NCBI GenBank assembly: GCA_943328885.2 | Contig: CALQBT020000077.1 | Span: forward strand, 1 to 9,109 | Source: Bordetella parapertussis | GTDB lineage: Bacteria > Pseudomonadota > Gammaproteobacteria > Burkholderiales > Burkholderiaceae_C | Length of the DNA: 9,109 nucleotides | Direction: 5' to 3' | Shown: in pieces, positions 1 to 6,324 of the stretch | Position numbering within the stretch: position 1 is the stretch's first letter | Layout: each line of letters begins with the position of its first letter | Notes under the pieces: model-generated | What the model was told of the DNA's origin: nothing | Database searches by the model: none | What the model saw: only the letters and a program-made list of their open reading frames with translations | Program-made: the position numbers and the translations under genes

Positions 1-803
1 GAGGTCACCCCCAGGATCAGCATGTGCTCGGCCAGCCAGCCTTCGGCCCGGCCCATGTTGGAAGCGATGCGCAACGCAAAACACTTCTTGCCCAGCAGCG
101 CATTGCCGCCGTAGCCCGAACCATAGCTCCAGATCTCGCGCGTGGCGGGGTAGTGGACGATGTACTTGGTCTTGTTGCAAGGCCAGGCCGTGCTGCGCTC
201 ACCCGGCTGCAGCGGCGCACCCACGCTGTGCATGCAGGGCACGAAAGCGCCGTCGTCGCCCAGCAGGTCGAGCACCGCGCGGCCCATGCGGGTCATGATG
301 CGCATGTTGACCGCGACATAGGCACTGTCGCTGAGTTCAACGCCGATGTGCGAGATGTGCGAGCCCAGCGGACCCATCGAGAACGGCACCACGTACATCG
401 TGCGTCCGCGCATGCAGCCCGCAAACAGCGGCGGCGTGCCGTCGGCCTGGCCAGTCTGCAACAAGGCGCGCATCTCGGCCGGCGCCATCCAGTTGTTGGT
501 CGGTCCGGCGTCGTCCTTTGCTTCGCTGCAGATGAAGGTTCGGTCCTCGACCCGCGCGACATCGCTCGGGTCGCTGCAAGCCAGGTAGCTGTTGGGCCGC
601 AGCGCTGGGTTCAGGCGCTTGAAAACGCCGGCATCGACCAGTTCGCCGCACAAGCGGTCGTACTCGGCTTGCGAGCCGTCGCACCAGTAGACCGCAGCGG
701 CCTCGGTCAACGCGGCCATCTCGGCCACCCATGCCACCAGACGGCCATGTTTCACATAAGGTGGGATGTTCAGGCGCAAGCCTTCCATCACGGGCTGGTT
801 CAT
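1..803 (-). CDS. pckG: Phosphoenolpyruvate carboxykinase (GTP), N-terminal part, cut by the window edge
   Basis: PckG catalyses GTP-dependent interconversion of oxaloacetate and phosphoenolpyruvate plus CO2, a cytosolic step of gluconeogenesis and anaplerosis. The reading frame gives 267 complete codons of a family usually about 600 residues long. Seen: [19 protein letters not shown] near residues 130-148, RIMTRMG near 168, and [19 protein letters not shown] near 230-248. Lys240 and His260 have the 20-residue spacing of the Mn2+-binding Lys/His pair of GTP-PEPCKs. The sequence stops at [10 protein letters not shown], just before the expected P-loop (FPSACGKTN). Start: the ATG at 801-803 has GGAG five bases upstream (812-809 on the minus strand); an in-frame ATG at 816-818 has no better site. 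It is divergent from the MOSC gene, so its promoter must lie in 804-1191. The identification is near certain; the GTP rather than ATP type follows from these motifs. Confidence 0.96.
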   Translation of the reverse strand, partial: MNQPVMEGLRLNIPPYVKHGRLVAWVAEMAALTEAAAVYWCDGSQAEYDRLCGELVDAGVFKRLNPALRPNSYLACSDPSDVARVEDRTFICSEAKDDAGPTNNWMAPAEMRALLQTGQADGTPPLFAGCMRGRTMYVVPFSMGPLGSHISHIGVELSDSAYVAVNMRIMTRMGRAVLDLLGDDGAFVPCMHSVGAPLQPGERSTAWPCNKTKYIVHYPATREIWSYGSGYGGNALLGKKCFALRIASNMGRAEGWLAEHMLILGVT

Positions 804-1010
804 CACAACTCCAATCATCTAAGAATAATGCCGGGAAACGGGATTGAACGAGACTCGTCGGGTGGCGTGGTCGGGGCTCGTGCAATGCCGCGTCGATTGC
901 AGGACCCGGACAAAGGTTGTCGCGGGTCCCGTCGGCTGACAGCGGGTTGCGCCGGCGCCGGATTCAAGCTCACCGACGGTAGCCGGAACGCTTTGTCAAA
1001 AGAGTGTAAT

Positions 1011-1030
1011 AGTCCGGTAAGCACCGGACT
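1011..1030. repeat. Perfect 8-bp inverted repeat, possible operator or hairpin
   Basis: AGTCCGGT (1011-1018) and its exact reverse complement ACCGGACT (1023-1030) are separated by AAGC. No T-run follows on either strand, so a rho-independent terminator is unlikely. Its location between two divergent genes, about 210 bp from the pckG start, fits a dimeric-regulator operator. That role is inferred. Confidence 0.5.
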
Positions 1031-1037
1031 TCAGTGG

Positions 1038-1052
1038 ATTATGCAAATTATG
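1038..1052. repeat. Tandem hexamer ATTATG-CAA-ATTATG
   Basis: Two identical ATTATG hexamers lie 9 bp apart, just beyond the inverted repeat at 1011-1030, in the most AT-rich part of the pckG/MOSC intergenic region. They could be a promoter element or part of a binding site; nothing decides between these. Confidence 0.3.
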
Positions 1053-1191
1053 TATGACCTGATGCCGCCGCCGGCGAGGTCTCTGCAGGCCGGAACGCCA
1101 TCCGGGTCAAAATCCCGATTTCGGCCATTGAATGCGCCAGGCCGCCACTGCGCGGCGCGATCCGTCTTCCGTCATCAAAGGTGTTCAGAGC

Positions 1192-1764
1192 ATGAAGATC
1201 CTCAGCGTCAGCACCGGCCGCAGCGAAGTCCGAATGATCGAGGGCCGTGCGGTGCCAACCGCGATCGGCAAGACAGCGCGGACCGGGCCGGTGGTGGTGA
1301 CGACGCTGGGTCTGGCCGGCGACGAGCAGGCCGACCAGAGCGTGCACGGCGGACAGTCCAAAGCGATCTACGCCTATCCGGTGGCGCATTACCCGTTCTG
1401 GCAGGGCGTGCGCGCGCAGGCCAGCGTGGCGCCGGCCGACGCCTTGCTCGCGCATGGCTTCATGGGCGAGAACCTGACGATCGAGGGTTTGATCGAACAG
1501 CAGCTGTGGATTGGCGACCGGCTTCGCCTGCCCGGCTGCGTGCTGACGGTCAGCGAGCCGCGGCAACCTTGCTACAAGTTCAACCACGTGATGGGCTTCC
1601 CGCAGGCCAGCAAGCTGATGTCTCAATCGGGCTACAGCGGCGCCTATCTCGCCGTGCTCGAGCCCGGAACGCTGTGCGCGGGCGACGAATTCGAGCTGCT
1701 GCCCGGTCCGCGCGAGGTCAATCTTCGGGAGCTGTTCAGGTCCAGGATGCGGCGCAGGCCCTGA
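1192..1764 (+). CDS. MOSC domain-containing protein (YiiM-like, short form)
   Basis: A 190-residue MOSC-domain protein. MOSC domains occur at the C-terminus of molybdenum cofactor sulfurase and in stand-alone bacterial proteins such as YiiM, which contributes to detoxification of N-hydroxylated base analogues and is thought to handle sulfur on a conserved cysteine. Seen: GDEQADQSVHGG (residues 43-54), MGENLTIEGL (91-100), and SEPRQPCYKF (121-130) with the conserved Cys127. The protein is shorter than YiiM (about 220 residues) and appears to lack most of the C-terminal helical extension. Start: the ATG at 1192 gives the typical MKILSVSTGR opening and has AAAGG eight to ten bases upstream; an in-frame upstream ATG at 1132 would add 20 residues unlike the family. 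It converges with the ene-reductase gene, the two stop codons being 5 bp apart. The exact substrate is unknown. Confidence 0.9.
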   Translation: MKILSVSTGRSEVRMIEGRAVPTAIGKTARTGPVVVTTLGLAGDEQADQSVHGGQSKAIYAYPVAHYPFWQGVRAQASVAPADALLAHGFMGENLTIEGLIEQQLWIGDRLRLPGCVLTVSEPRQPCYKFNHVMGFPQASKLMSQSGYSGAYLAVLEPGTLCAGDEFELLPGPREVNLRELFRSRMRRRP

Positions 1765-1769
1765 GCGGG

Positions 1770-2858
1770 TCAGACCAGCGCGGGGTAGTCGGTGTAACCC
1801 GCAGCGCCGCCGCCGTACAGCGTGGCCTGCACCAGCGGGCTGAGCGGCGCGTCCTCGCGCAGCCTGTGCACCAGGTCCGGGTTGCCGATGAAAGGCTTGC
1901 CGAAGGCCACCGCATCGGCCGCGCCTGAGGCCAGCGCATCGATCGCCATTTGCCGGCTGTAGCCGTTGTTGACCAGCCAGGGCCCGCCGTAGATCGAGCG
2001 CAGCGCCGCGTAGTCGAAGGGCTTGACGCCCTTGTCGCTGAGGTCGCGCGCGCCGCCGGTCTGGCCCTCGATAAGGTGCAGAAAAGCCAGCTTGAGCGGC
2101 GCGAGCTGGCGCACCACATGGCTGTACAGCGCCTGGGCATCGCTGTCCTGCGCCGCGTCGTTGACCGGCGTGATCGGCGACAAGCGCAGCCCGGTGCGGC
2201 CGCCACCGATCTCGGCCACCACCGCTTGCATCACCTCGACCAGCAAGCGGGCCCGGTTGGCGAGCGAGCCGCCGTAGGCGTCGCTGCGGTCGTTGATGCT
2301 GTCGCGCAGGAACTGCTCGAGCAGGTAGCCGTTGGCGCCATGCACCTCGACGCCGTCGAAACCGGCATCGACCGCACAGCGCGCGGCGTGGCGGTAGGCC
2401 TCGATCACGCCGGGTATCTCGTCGGTGCGCAGCGCGCGCGGGGTCGAGCAGTCGACAAAGCCCTCGGTCGTGAAGGTCTTGCCCTTGGCCGGCCGCGCGG
2501 TGCTCGAGACCGGCGCCGCGCCGCCCGACTGCAGGCTGACATGCGAGATCCGGCCCACATGCCAGAGCTGCACCACGATGCGCCCGCCTGCGGCATGCAC
2601 CGAGTCAGTGATACGGCGCCAGCCGGCAACCTGCTCGGGCGTGTACAGCCCCGGGGTGTCGAGATAACCCTGGCCCTGGGCGCAGACCTGGGTCGCCTCG
2701 GTGACGATCAGCCCGGCGCTGGCGCGCTGGGTGTAGTACTCACGCATCAAATCGTTGGGCAACTGGCCCGGTGCGCGGTTGCGCGTCAGCGGCGCCATCA
2801 CGATACGGTTGGCCAGCGCGATGTCGCCGAAGCGGATGGGGTCGAAGAGAGAGCTCAT
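1770..2858 (-). CDS. Old Yellow Enzyme family alkene reductase (NemA-like)
   Basis: An FMN-dependent NAD(P)H oxidoreductase of 362 residues, the usual length of classical bacterial OYEs such as NemA (N-ethylmaleimide reductase). These cytosolic TIM-barrel enzymes reduce activated C=C bonds and often nitro compounds. Seen: APLTRNR (22-28) with the FMN-contacting Thr, YTQRASAGLIVTEATQV (42-58), VQLWHVGRISH (96-106), and VEVHGANGYLLEQFL (170-184) with the substrate-binding His173/Asn176 pair and Tyr178. Further motifs are YGGSLANR (195-202), the C-terminal phosphate-binding segment AVAFGKPFIGNPDL (316-329), and the typical ending GYTDYPALV. The ATG at 2858 gives the normal MSSLFDPI opening; only a weak GCGGG precedes it. 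It follows the MFS gene in the same direction after about 100 bp, so the two may be cotranscribed, but the gap allows a separate promoter. Physiological substrate unknown. Confidence 0.95.
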   Translation of the reverse strand: MSSLFDPIRFGDIALANRIVMAPLTRNRAPGQLPNDLMREYYTQRASAGLIVTEATQVCAQGQGYLDTPGLYTPEQVAGWRRITDSVHAAGGRIVVQLWHVGRISHVSLQSGGAAPVSSTARPAKGKTFTTEGFVDCSTPRALRTDEIPGVIEAYRHAARCAVDAGFDGVEVHGANGYLLEQFLRDSINDRSDAYGGSLANRARLLVEVMQAVVAEIGGGRTGLRLSPITPVNDAAQDSDAQALYSHVVRQLAPLKLAFLHLIEGQTGGARDLSDKGVKPFDYAALRSIYGGPWLVNNGYSRQMAIDALASGAADAVAFGKPFIGNPDLVHRLREDAPLSPLVQATLYGGGAAGYTDYPALV

Positions 2859-2957
2859 GCCCGCTAGCCTAAGGCAGGCGGCACGGCAAGCGCTGTCACC
2901 TGGGTTCTAACCCCGGCCTCAAGCCGCACAGCCAGGCCCGCGGTCGCCGACCCGCCG

Positions 2958-4148
2958 CTACGGCCGGTACACAGCGACCCAATAGCGCCGGGTCAGCAGC
3001 ATCGCCAGCAGGCCCTGGACGGCGATCGCCGCGGTGGCCGTCTGCGGCGTCAGAAGATCGGCGAGAAAGCCCAGGTACATGAAGCCGATCGGACCCGTTC
3101 CGATGCAGGCCGACAACACGCCCAGCAAGCGTGCGCGCATCTCGACCGGCGCGCCCCGGTAGACCAAGGTCGCCTGCATCACCGCGAAACCCACGCCGGC
3201 CATGCCATTGAGCAGCACGATCGCTGCGGCGGCCGGTGCGAAGCCCACCGTCGCGAAGCCGATCATCGTCACGAGATAGACCCCCACCGCGCCCAAGTAG
3301 ATTGGGCCGTACCACTCGAGGCGCGCGAACCTGGCGAACACCAGCGCGCCGATCAGGCCGCCAACGCCTTCGCAACCCGCGAGCAGACCCACGTCCTTCG
3401 GGCCCAAGTGCAAAGAGCCGGTGGCGATGACCGGGATCATGCTGTTGCAAGGCCAGGCGAAGATGTTGAAGATCACCGTGACCAAGAACACGCCGATCAA
3501 GCGGCGATCGCCCCGAAGCCAGACCAGCCCTTCGCGCAAGCGGGTGAGGAACGAGGCCTGATGGGCCACGGCACGGCTGCCGCGCCGGCCCATGCCCAGC
3601 GCGGCGATCAGGCTCAGCGCATAGAGCGACACCCCCAGCCAGAGCACGCTAGACATGCCGTGCTGCGCGAACAGCAGACCCGCGAGCATCGGGCCGAGCA
3701 CCCGGCTCGCGTTGTTGATGCCGATGTCGATCGAGATCGCCTGCCCCATCCTGTCGAGACCGACCGCCTCACCGATCATCATCCGGCGCACCGGGTTGTC
3801 GGCGGCCCAGCAGACGCCACTGACGAAGCTCGCGACCATCAGGTGCCAGACCTCCAGCGTCGCCAGGCTCGCCAGCAGCGCGAGCGTGAGCGAGCAGGCC
3901 ATCGAGACGGCAACCATCAGGATCAGCGCGCTGCGCTGTTGAAACCTGTCCGCGGCAGCGCCCAGGAACGCGCCAAACAGACCCATGGGCAGCACCCGCA
4001 GCATGCTCAGCATGACGACGACCAAGGCCGAGTCGGTGGTCCGGTAGACGAACAGCGCCATCGCCAGCATCTCGAGCCAGCGCACGGTCGACGCGACGAA
4101 GCCGACCCACAGCAGCCGTCGAAAATCGGGAATGGAAAACAAACTCAT
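2958..4148 (-). CDS. MFS transporter (EntS/MFS_3-like exporter family)
   Basis: An inner-membrane protein of 396 residues, the usual size of 12-helix major facilitator proteins. Hydrophobic helices are evident throughout, for example around residues 38-63, 84-97, 150-190, 218-240, 290-325 and 350-385. The loop GAFLGAAADRFQQR at about 59-72 matches motif A between helices 2 and 3, and PDFRRLLWVG at the N-terminus is typical of MFS_3 proteins such as the enterobactin exporter EntS. Start: the ATG at 4148 gives MSLFSIPDF; a GTG two codons upstream (4154) is in frame, and neither has a clear Shine-Dalgarno sequence. It is divergent from caiB and lies upstream of the ene-reductase on the same strand. 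No cargo can be deduced; a siderophore role is not supported because no biosynthetic genes are nearby. Confidence 0.9.
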   Translation of the reverse strand: MSLFSIPDFRRLLWVGFVASTVRWLEMLAMALFVYRTTDSALVVVMLSMLRVLPMGLFGAFLGAAADRFQQRSALILMVAVSMACSLTLALLASLATLEVWHLMVASFVSGVCWAADNPVRRMMIGEAVGLDRMGQAISIDIGINNASRVLGPMLAGLLFAQHGMSSVLWLGVSLYALSLIAALGMGRRGSRAVAHQASFLTRLREGLVWLRGDRRLIGVFLVTVIFNIFAWPCNSMIPVIATGSLHLGPKDVGLLAGCEGVGGLIGALVFARFARLEWYGPIYLGAVGVYLVTMIGFATVGFAPAAAAIVLLNGMAGVGFAVMQATLVYRGAPVEMRARLLGVLSACIGTGPIGFMYLGFLADLLTPQTATAAIAVQGLLAMLLTRRYWVAVYRP

Positions 4149-4285
4149 TGGCACAGGCTTGCGCGTGGCTGGCCGCTGCCAGAACGGTGGCCGGCCTCGA
4201 CAAGGCGGTCGAGGCCGGGGCGAGCCGCGATAGCGGCGGGCGTGTGCAGACGTTTCGAAGCGGGCATTTTGTGCGCAACCTGTGC

Positions 4286-4313
4286 ATCAAGCGATATCGT
4301 TCGAAATCAAGCG
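4286..4313. repeat. Direct repeat ATCAAGCG, 20-bp period, flanking palindromes; possible operator
   Basis: ATCAAGCG occurs at 4286-4293 and again at 4306-4313. The start-to-start distance is 20 bp, about two helical turns, so both copies face the same side of the helix. The spacer contains overlapping palindromic elements (CGATATCG, TTCGAA). The position about 140 bp from the MFS start and 220 bp from the caiB start fits a shared regulator site; function is inferred. Confidence 0.4.
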
Positions 4314-4437
4314 CCGCGGCGCCTGGAGCCTGCGTTGCGGGCAGACCGTGAACGCGGTCTTCGCAGCACAGAGAATTTCTTCATTGTCAGCCGGCGCCAA
4401 CATCAGGCCGCAGTTCGACCCCATCGCCTGTGGCGTG

Positions 4438-4491
4438 ATCTTCGAGTGCCGCCTTCGCTGGGCGCCGAAAACCCTGGCGCTGTGGGACACC
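4438..4491 (+). pseudogene. Possible remnant of a TauD/TfdA-family dioxygenase C-terminus
   Basis: In one plus-strand frame this piece encodes IFECRLRWAPKTLALWDT. It resembles the C-terminal segment of Fe(II)/2-oxoglutarate dioxygenases of the TauD/TfdA family, where an R-x-RW-x-P-x-(S/T)-x-A-x-WDN motif precedes the last metal-binding histidine. Here Asn is replaced by Thr, the following His is missing, and the frame ends at 4539 after unrelated sequence. The match is about 18 residues, recalled from family knowledge, so chance resemblance is possible. If real, it is a decayed gene directly upstream of caiB. Confidence 0.33.
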
Positions 4492-4535
4492 GCGCGCGAC
4501 GGCGCTGCCCGCGGCCGCGCAACAATGCAGCTGCC

Positions 4536-5732
4536 ATGACAAACACCAACCCACCGCCCGGACCGCTGTCCGGGCTGAAAGTACTGGAACTCGGCCAGCT
4601 GATCGCCGGGCCCTTTGCCGGCAAGACCCTGGCCGACTTCGGCGCCGAGGTCATCAAGGTCGAGCCGCCCGGCGACGGCGACGCGCTGCGCAAGTGGCGG
4701 ATGCTGCACCAGGGCACCAGCGTGTGGTGGCAGGTGCAGAGCCGCAACAAGCAAAGCGTGGTGCTGGACCTGCGCACCGACGAAGGCCGCGCCGCCGTCC
4801 GACGTCTCGCCGCCGAAGCCGATGTGCTGATCGAGAACTTCAAGCCCGGCACGCTGGAGAACTGGGGCCTGGGCTACGAGACGCTGGCGGCTGAGAACCC
4901 CGGGCTGATCATGCTGCGCATCAGCGGCTACGGCCAGACCGGACCGTACCGCGACCTGCCCGGCTTCGCGGTGGTGGCCGAGGCGATGGGCGGCTTGCGC
5001 CACCTGATGGGCGAGCCCGGCCGGGTGCCGGTGCGCGCGGGCGTGAGCCTGGGCGACACGCTGGCCGCGCTGCACGGCGTGATCGGCGTGCTGCTGGCGC
5101 TGCAGGCCAGGGCCCAAAGCATCAGCGAAGCAGCGCCCAAAGGACGCGGCCAAATGGTGGACGTGGCGCTGTACGAGTCGGTCTTCAACTGCATGGAAAG
5201 CCTGTTGCCCGAGTACAGCGCTTTCGGCGCGGTGCGCCAGCCGGCAGGCTCGGCCTTGCCCGGCATCGCGCCGAGCAACGCTTACCGCTGTGCCGACGGC
5301 CAGGTGGTGATCGGCGGCAATGGCGACAGCATCTTCAAGCGCCTGATGCAGGCCGTCGGCCGCGCCGACCAGGCCGCCGACCCGGGTCTGCGCGACAACG
5401 CCCAGCGCGCGGCCCGGGTCGACGAACTCGACGCAGCGATCACCGCCTGGACCGTGCAGCGCAAGGTGGCCGAGGTGGTGTCGACGCTGCAAGCGGTCAG
5501 CGTGCCGGCCGGCCGCATCTACACCGTGGCCGACATCGCCACCGACCCGCATTTCCTGGCGCGCGGCATGATCCAGACCGTGACCAGCGCCGACGGCCTG
5601 ACGCTGACGGTGCCAGGCATCGTCCCGAAGCTCAGCGCCACGCCAGGTGCGATCCGCAGCCCGGCGCCGACGCTGGGTCAGCACCAGGCCGAGGTGCTGG
5701 GGGCGCTGAGGGGCCCCACACCCATCCGATAA
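4536..5732 (+). CDS. CaiB/BaiF (class III) CoA-transferase family protein
   Basis: A 398-residue cytosolic enzyme of the class III CoA-transferase family, which moves CoA between acyl-CoA and free carboxylic acids (formyl-CoA:oxalate, carnitine, succinate-dependent systems). Seen: LSGLKVLELGQLIAGPFAG (11-29), FGAEVIKVEPPGDGD (35-49), NKQSVVLDL (71-79), ADVLIENFKPGTLENWGL (95-112), SGYGQTGPYRDLPGFA (130-145), the GQMVDVALYES region (205-215), LPGIAPSNAY (241-250) and GGNGDSIFKRL (260-270). The family's catalytic Asp, as in VDIAMFDA of E. coli YfdE, aligns by eye with Glu214 here. The ATG at 4536 starts a normal N-terminus; a Shine-Dalgarno sequence is not evident. The gene stands alone between the divergent MFS gene and the IS91 debris that begins directly after its stop codon. 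Substrates are unknown. Confidence 0.92.
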   Translation: MTNTNPPPGPLSGLKVLELGQLIAGPFAGKTLADFGAEVIKVEPPGDGDALRKWRMLHQGTSVWWQVQSRNKQSVVLDLRTDEGRAAVRRLAAEADVLIENFKPGTLENWGLGYETLAAENPGLIMLRISGYGQTGPYRDLPGFAVVAEAMGGLRHLMGEPGRVPVRAGVSLGDTLAALHGVIGVLLALQARAQSISEAAPKGRGQMVDVALYESVFNCMESLLPEYSAFGAVRQPAGSALPGIAPSNAYRCADGQVVIGGNGDSIFKRLMQAVGRADQAADPGLRDNAQRAARVDELDAAITAWTVQRKVAEVVSTLQAVSVPAGRIYTVADIATDPHFLARGMIQTVTSADGLTLTVPGIVPKLSATPGAIRSPAPTLGQHQAEVLGALRGPTPIR

Positions 5733-5734
5733 GC

Positions 5735-5956
5735 CAGGCGCGGTTTGCCCAGGGCCGGAGGCGCTCGCGCAACTTCGGCTTCCTGCATCCCGGCAGCGCA
5801 AAGGCCATCCGGTTGCTGCGGGTGCTGCACCTGCGCGCCGCGCCCATCGCCAGCATGCCGAAGACGCCAATACGGGCGGCTTGGCGGTGTGCCTGCGGCC
5901 AGCCGATGCGCGTGATGTGCAGGCGCATGCCAGCCCGCGAAACCGTCGCGGAGGGC
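5735..5956 (+). pseudogene. IS91-family (Y2/HUH) transposase, C-terminal fragment
   Basis: Starting three bases after the caiB stop codon, an open plus-strand frame without a start codon reads SRNFGFLHPGSAKAIRLL. This is the characteristic C-terminal segment of IS91/IS801-type transposases (RRARNFGFLHPNSKRLI...LL). It continues to WRCACGQPMRV, a relic of the Cys-rich tail, and RRMPARETVAEG. The N-terminal HUH nickase portion is absent. IS91 elements move by rolling-circle transposition through single-stranded intermediates. The frame runs on to 6148 without a stop, but similarity fades after about 5956. The piece abuts caiB so closely that it may mark the boundary of the accessory insertion. 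Family assignment rests on recalled motifs and is fairly secure. Confidence 0.78.
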
Positions 5957-6030
5957 CGCACTGCGTCCTCGCAGGCACCGCTGCGGCACCGCCGGGATGC
6001 TCTCCCCCGGGCTTGTCCAACCATCGGATC

Positions 6031-6052
6031 AGATCGCCGACTCGAGCGATCT
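6031..6052. repeat. 7-bp inverted repeat followed by ATCCTTG, possible IS91-type end
   Basis: AGATCGC (6031-6037) pairs perfectly with GCGATCT (6046-6052) around an 8-nt loop. Four bases beyond lies CTTG (6056-6059), which resembles the tetranucleotide targets (GTTC/CTTG) associated with IS91-type ends. It lies downstream of the transposase C-terminal fragment, where the origin end of such an element is expected. The assignment as an element end is inferred. Confidence 0.3.
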
Positions 6053-6074
6053 ATCCTTGATCGTCAGGCGCGCC

Positions 6075-6110
6075 TTGGAGTGTGTAAAACTCCATGTATT
6101 ATGTGTACAT
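6075..6110 (+). promoter_or_regulatory. vapBC promoter with two overlapping inverted repeats
   Basis: A -35-like TTGGAG (6075-6080) and a -10 TATTAT (6097-6102) are separated by 16 bp. They are covered by two inverted repeats of identical design: TGGAGT/ACTCCA (6076-6081 and 6089-6094) and ATGTA/TACAT (6094-6098 and 6106-6110), each with a 7-nt spacer. VapB-VapC complexes usually bind such sites and repress their own operon. The ribosome binding site of vapB, GAGGGAG (6114-6120), follows directly. The -35 match is weak. Confidence 0.55.
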
Positions 6111-6129
6111 CAAGAGGGAGCCAAGCCGC

Positions 6130-6324
6130 ATGCGTACCAACATTGTGATTGACGATAAGTTGATGGATGCCACGCTCAAGGCGACCGGTATCAAGACCAA
6201 GCGAGAAGCGGTTGAGCTGGGGCTGCGTACGCTCTTGCGCTTGAAGCAGCAGACTGAACTGCGGAAGTTGCGCGGGAAGTACGAGTGGGAAGGTGACTTG
6301 GACGCCATGAGGCGAGACAAGTGA
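6130..6324 (+). CDS. vapB: VapB-family antitoxin (ribbon-helix-helix type)
   Basis: A 64-residue antitoxin of a type II VapBC module. The N-terminal MRTNIVIDDKLMDATLKATG forms the ribbon and first helix of a VapB-type DNA-binding domain, KTKREAVELGLRTLLRL the second helix. The acidic/aromatic tail YEWEGDLDAMRRDK (51-64) resembles the segment that wraps the toxin's active site in this family. Start: the ATG at 6130 has GAGGGAG nine bases upstream; an in-frame ATG at 6094 would include the promoter/operator and is unlikely. The stop codon overlaps the toxin start (GTGA, 6321-6324), indicating translational coupling. G+C is about 54% over 6121-6360, well below the flanking genes, suggesting separate acquisition. 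Autoregulation through the inverted repeats just upstream is expected from the family. Confidence 0.9.
   Translation: MRTNIVIDDKLMDATLKATGIKTKREAVELGLRTLLRLKQQTELRKLRGKYEWEGDLDAMRRDK

Larger units (their letters stand above)
804..1191. promoter_or_regulatory. Divergent intergenic region between pckG and the MOSC gene
   Basis: This stretch of nearly 390 bases holds no convincing gene and must carry the outward promoters for pckG (minus) and the MOSC gene (plus). An AT-richer patch at about 991-1056 contains a perfect inverted repeat (1011-1030), a tandem ATTATG repeat (1038-1052), and a TTGACA -35-like hexamer on the minus strand (999-994) that lacks a good -10 at 17 bp. A weak plus-strand pair TTCAGT/TATGAC with 17-bp spacing begins near 1030. 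No start site can be assigned from sequence alone. Confidence 0.5.
4149..4535. promoter_or_regulatory. Divergent intergenic region between the MFS gene and caiB
   Basis: This stretch of nearly 390 bases has no complete gene. It should hold the promoters of the minus-strand MFS gene and the plus-strand CoA-transferase gene. The palindromic hexamers CGATATCG (4292-4299) and TTCGAA (4300-4305) sit between two copies of ATCAAGCG, a plausible operator. The right half (about 4438-4491) reads like a scrap of a dioxygenase gene. No convincing -35/-10 pair was found, and no regulator gene is adjacent. Confidence 0.45.

Noticed and set aside
994..999. TTGACA on the minus strand as the pckG -35 box
   Set aside because: A perfect hexamer, but no acceptable -10 box at 16-18 bp, so a promoter call is not supported by itself.
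24..1928. Very long plus-strand open frame across pckG, the intergenic region and the MOSC gene
   Set aside because: It is antisense to unmistakable pckG and off-frame to the MOSC gene; its translation is low-complexity Arg/Ala/His, typical of a GC-rich shadow frame.
2899..2916. Short imperfect hairpin (GGGT/ACCC with flanking CC/GG) between the MFS and ene-reductase genes, considered as a terminator
   Set aside because: The stem is short with a mismatch and there is no T-run, so termination is not supported.
3408..4535. Plus-strand frame extending caiB far upstream of 4536
   Set aside because: The extension is antisense to the MFS transporter and unlike any CoA-transferase N-terminus; family similarity begins right after the ATG at 4536.
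4287..6020. Long minus-strand open frame opposite caiB
   Set aside because: Shadow frame of the well-conserved CoA-transferase; its composition is His/Ala/Arg-rich with no family motif.
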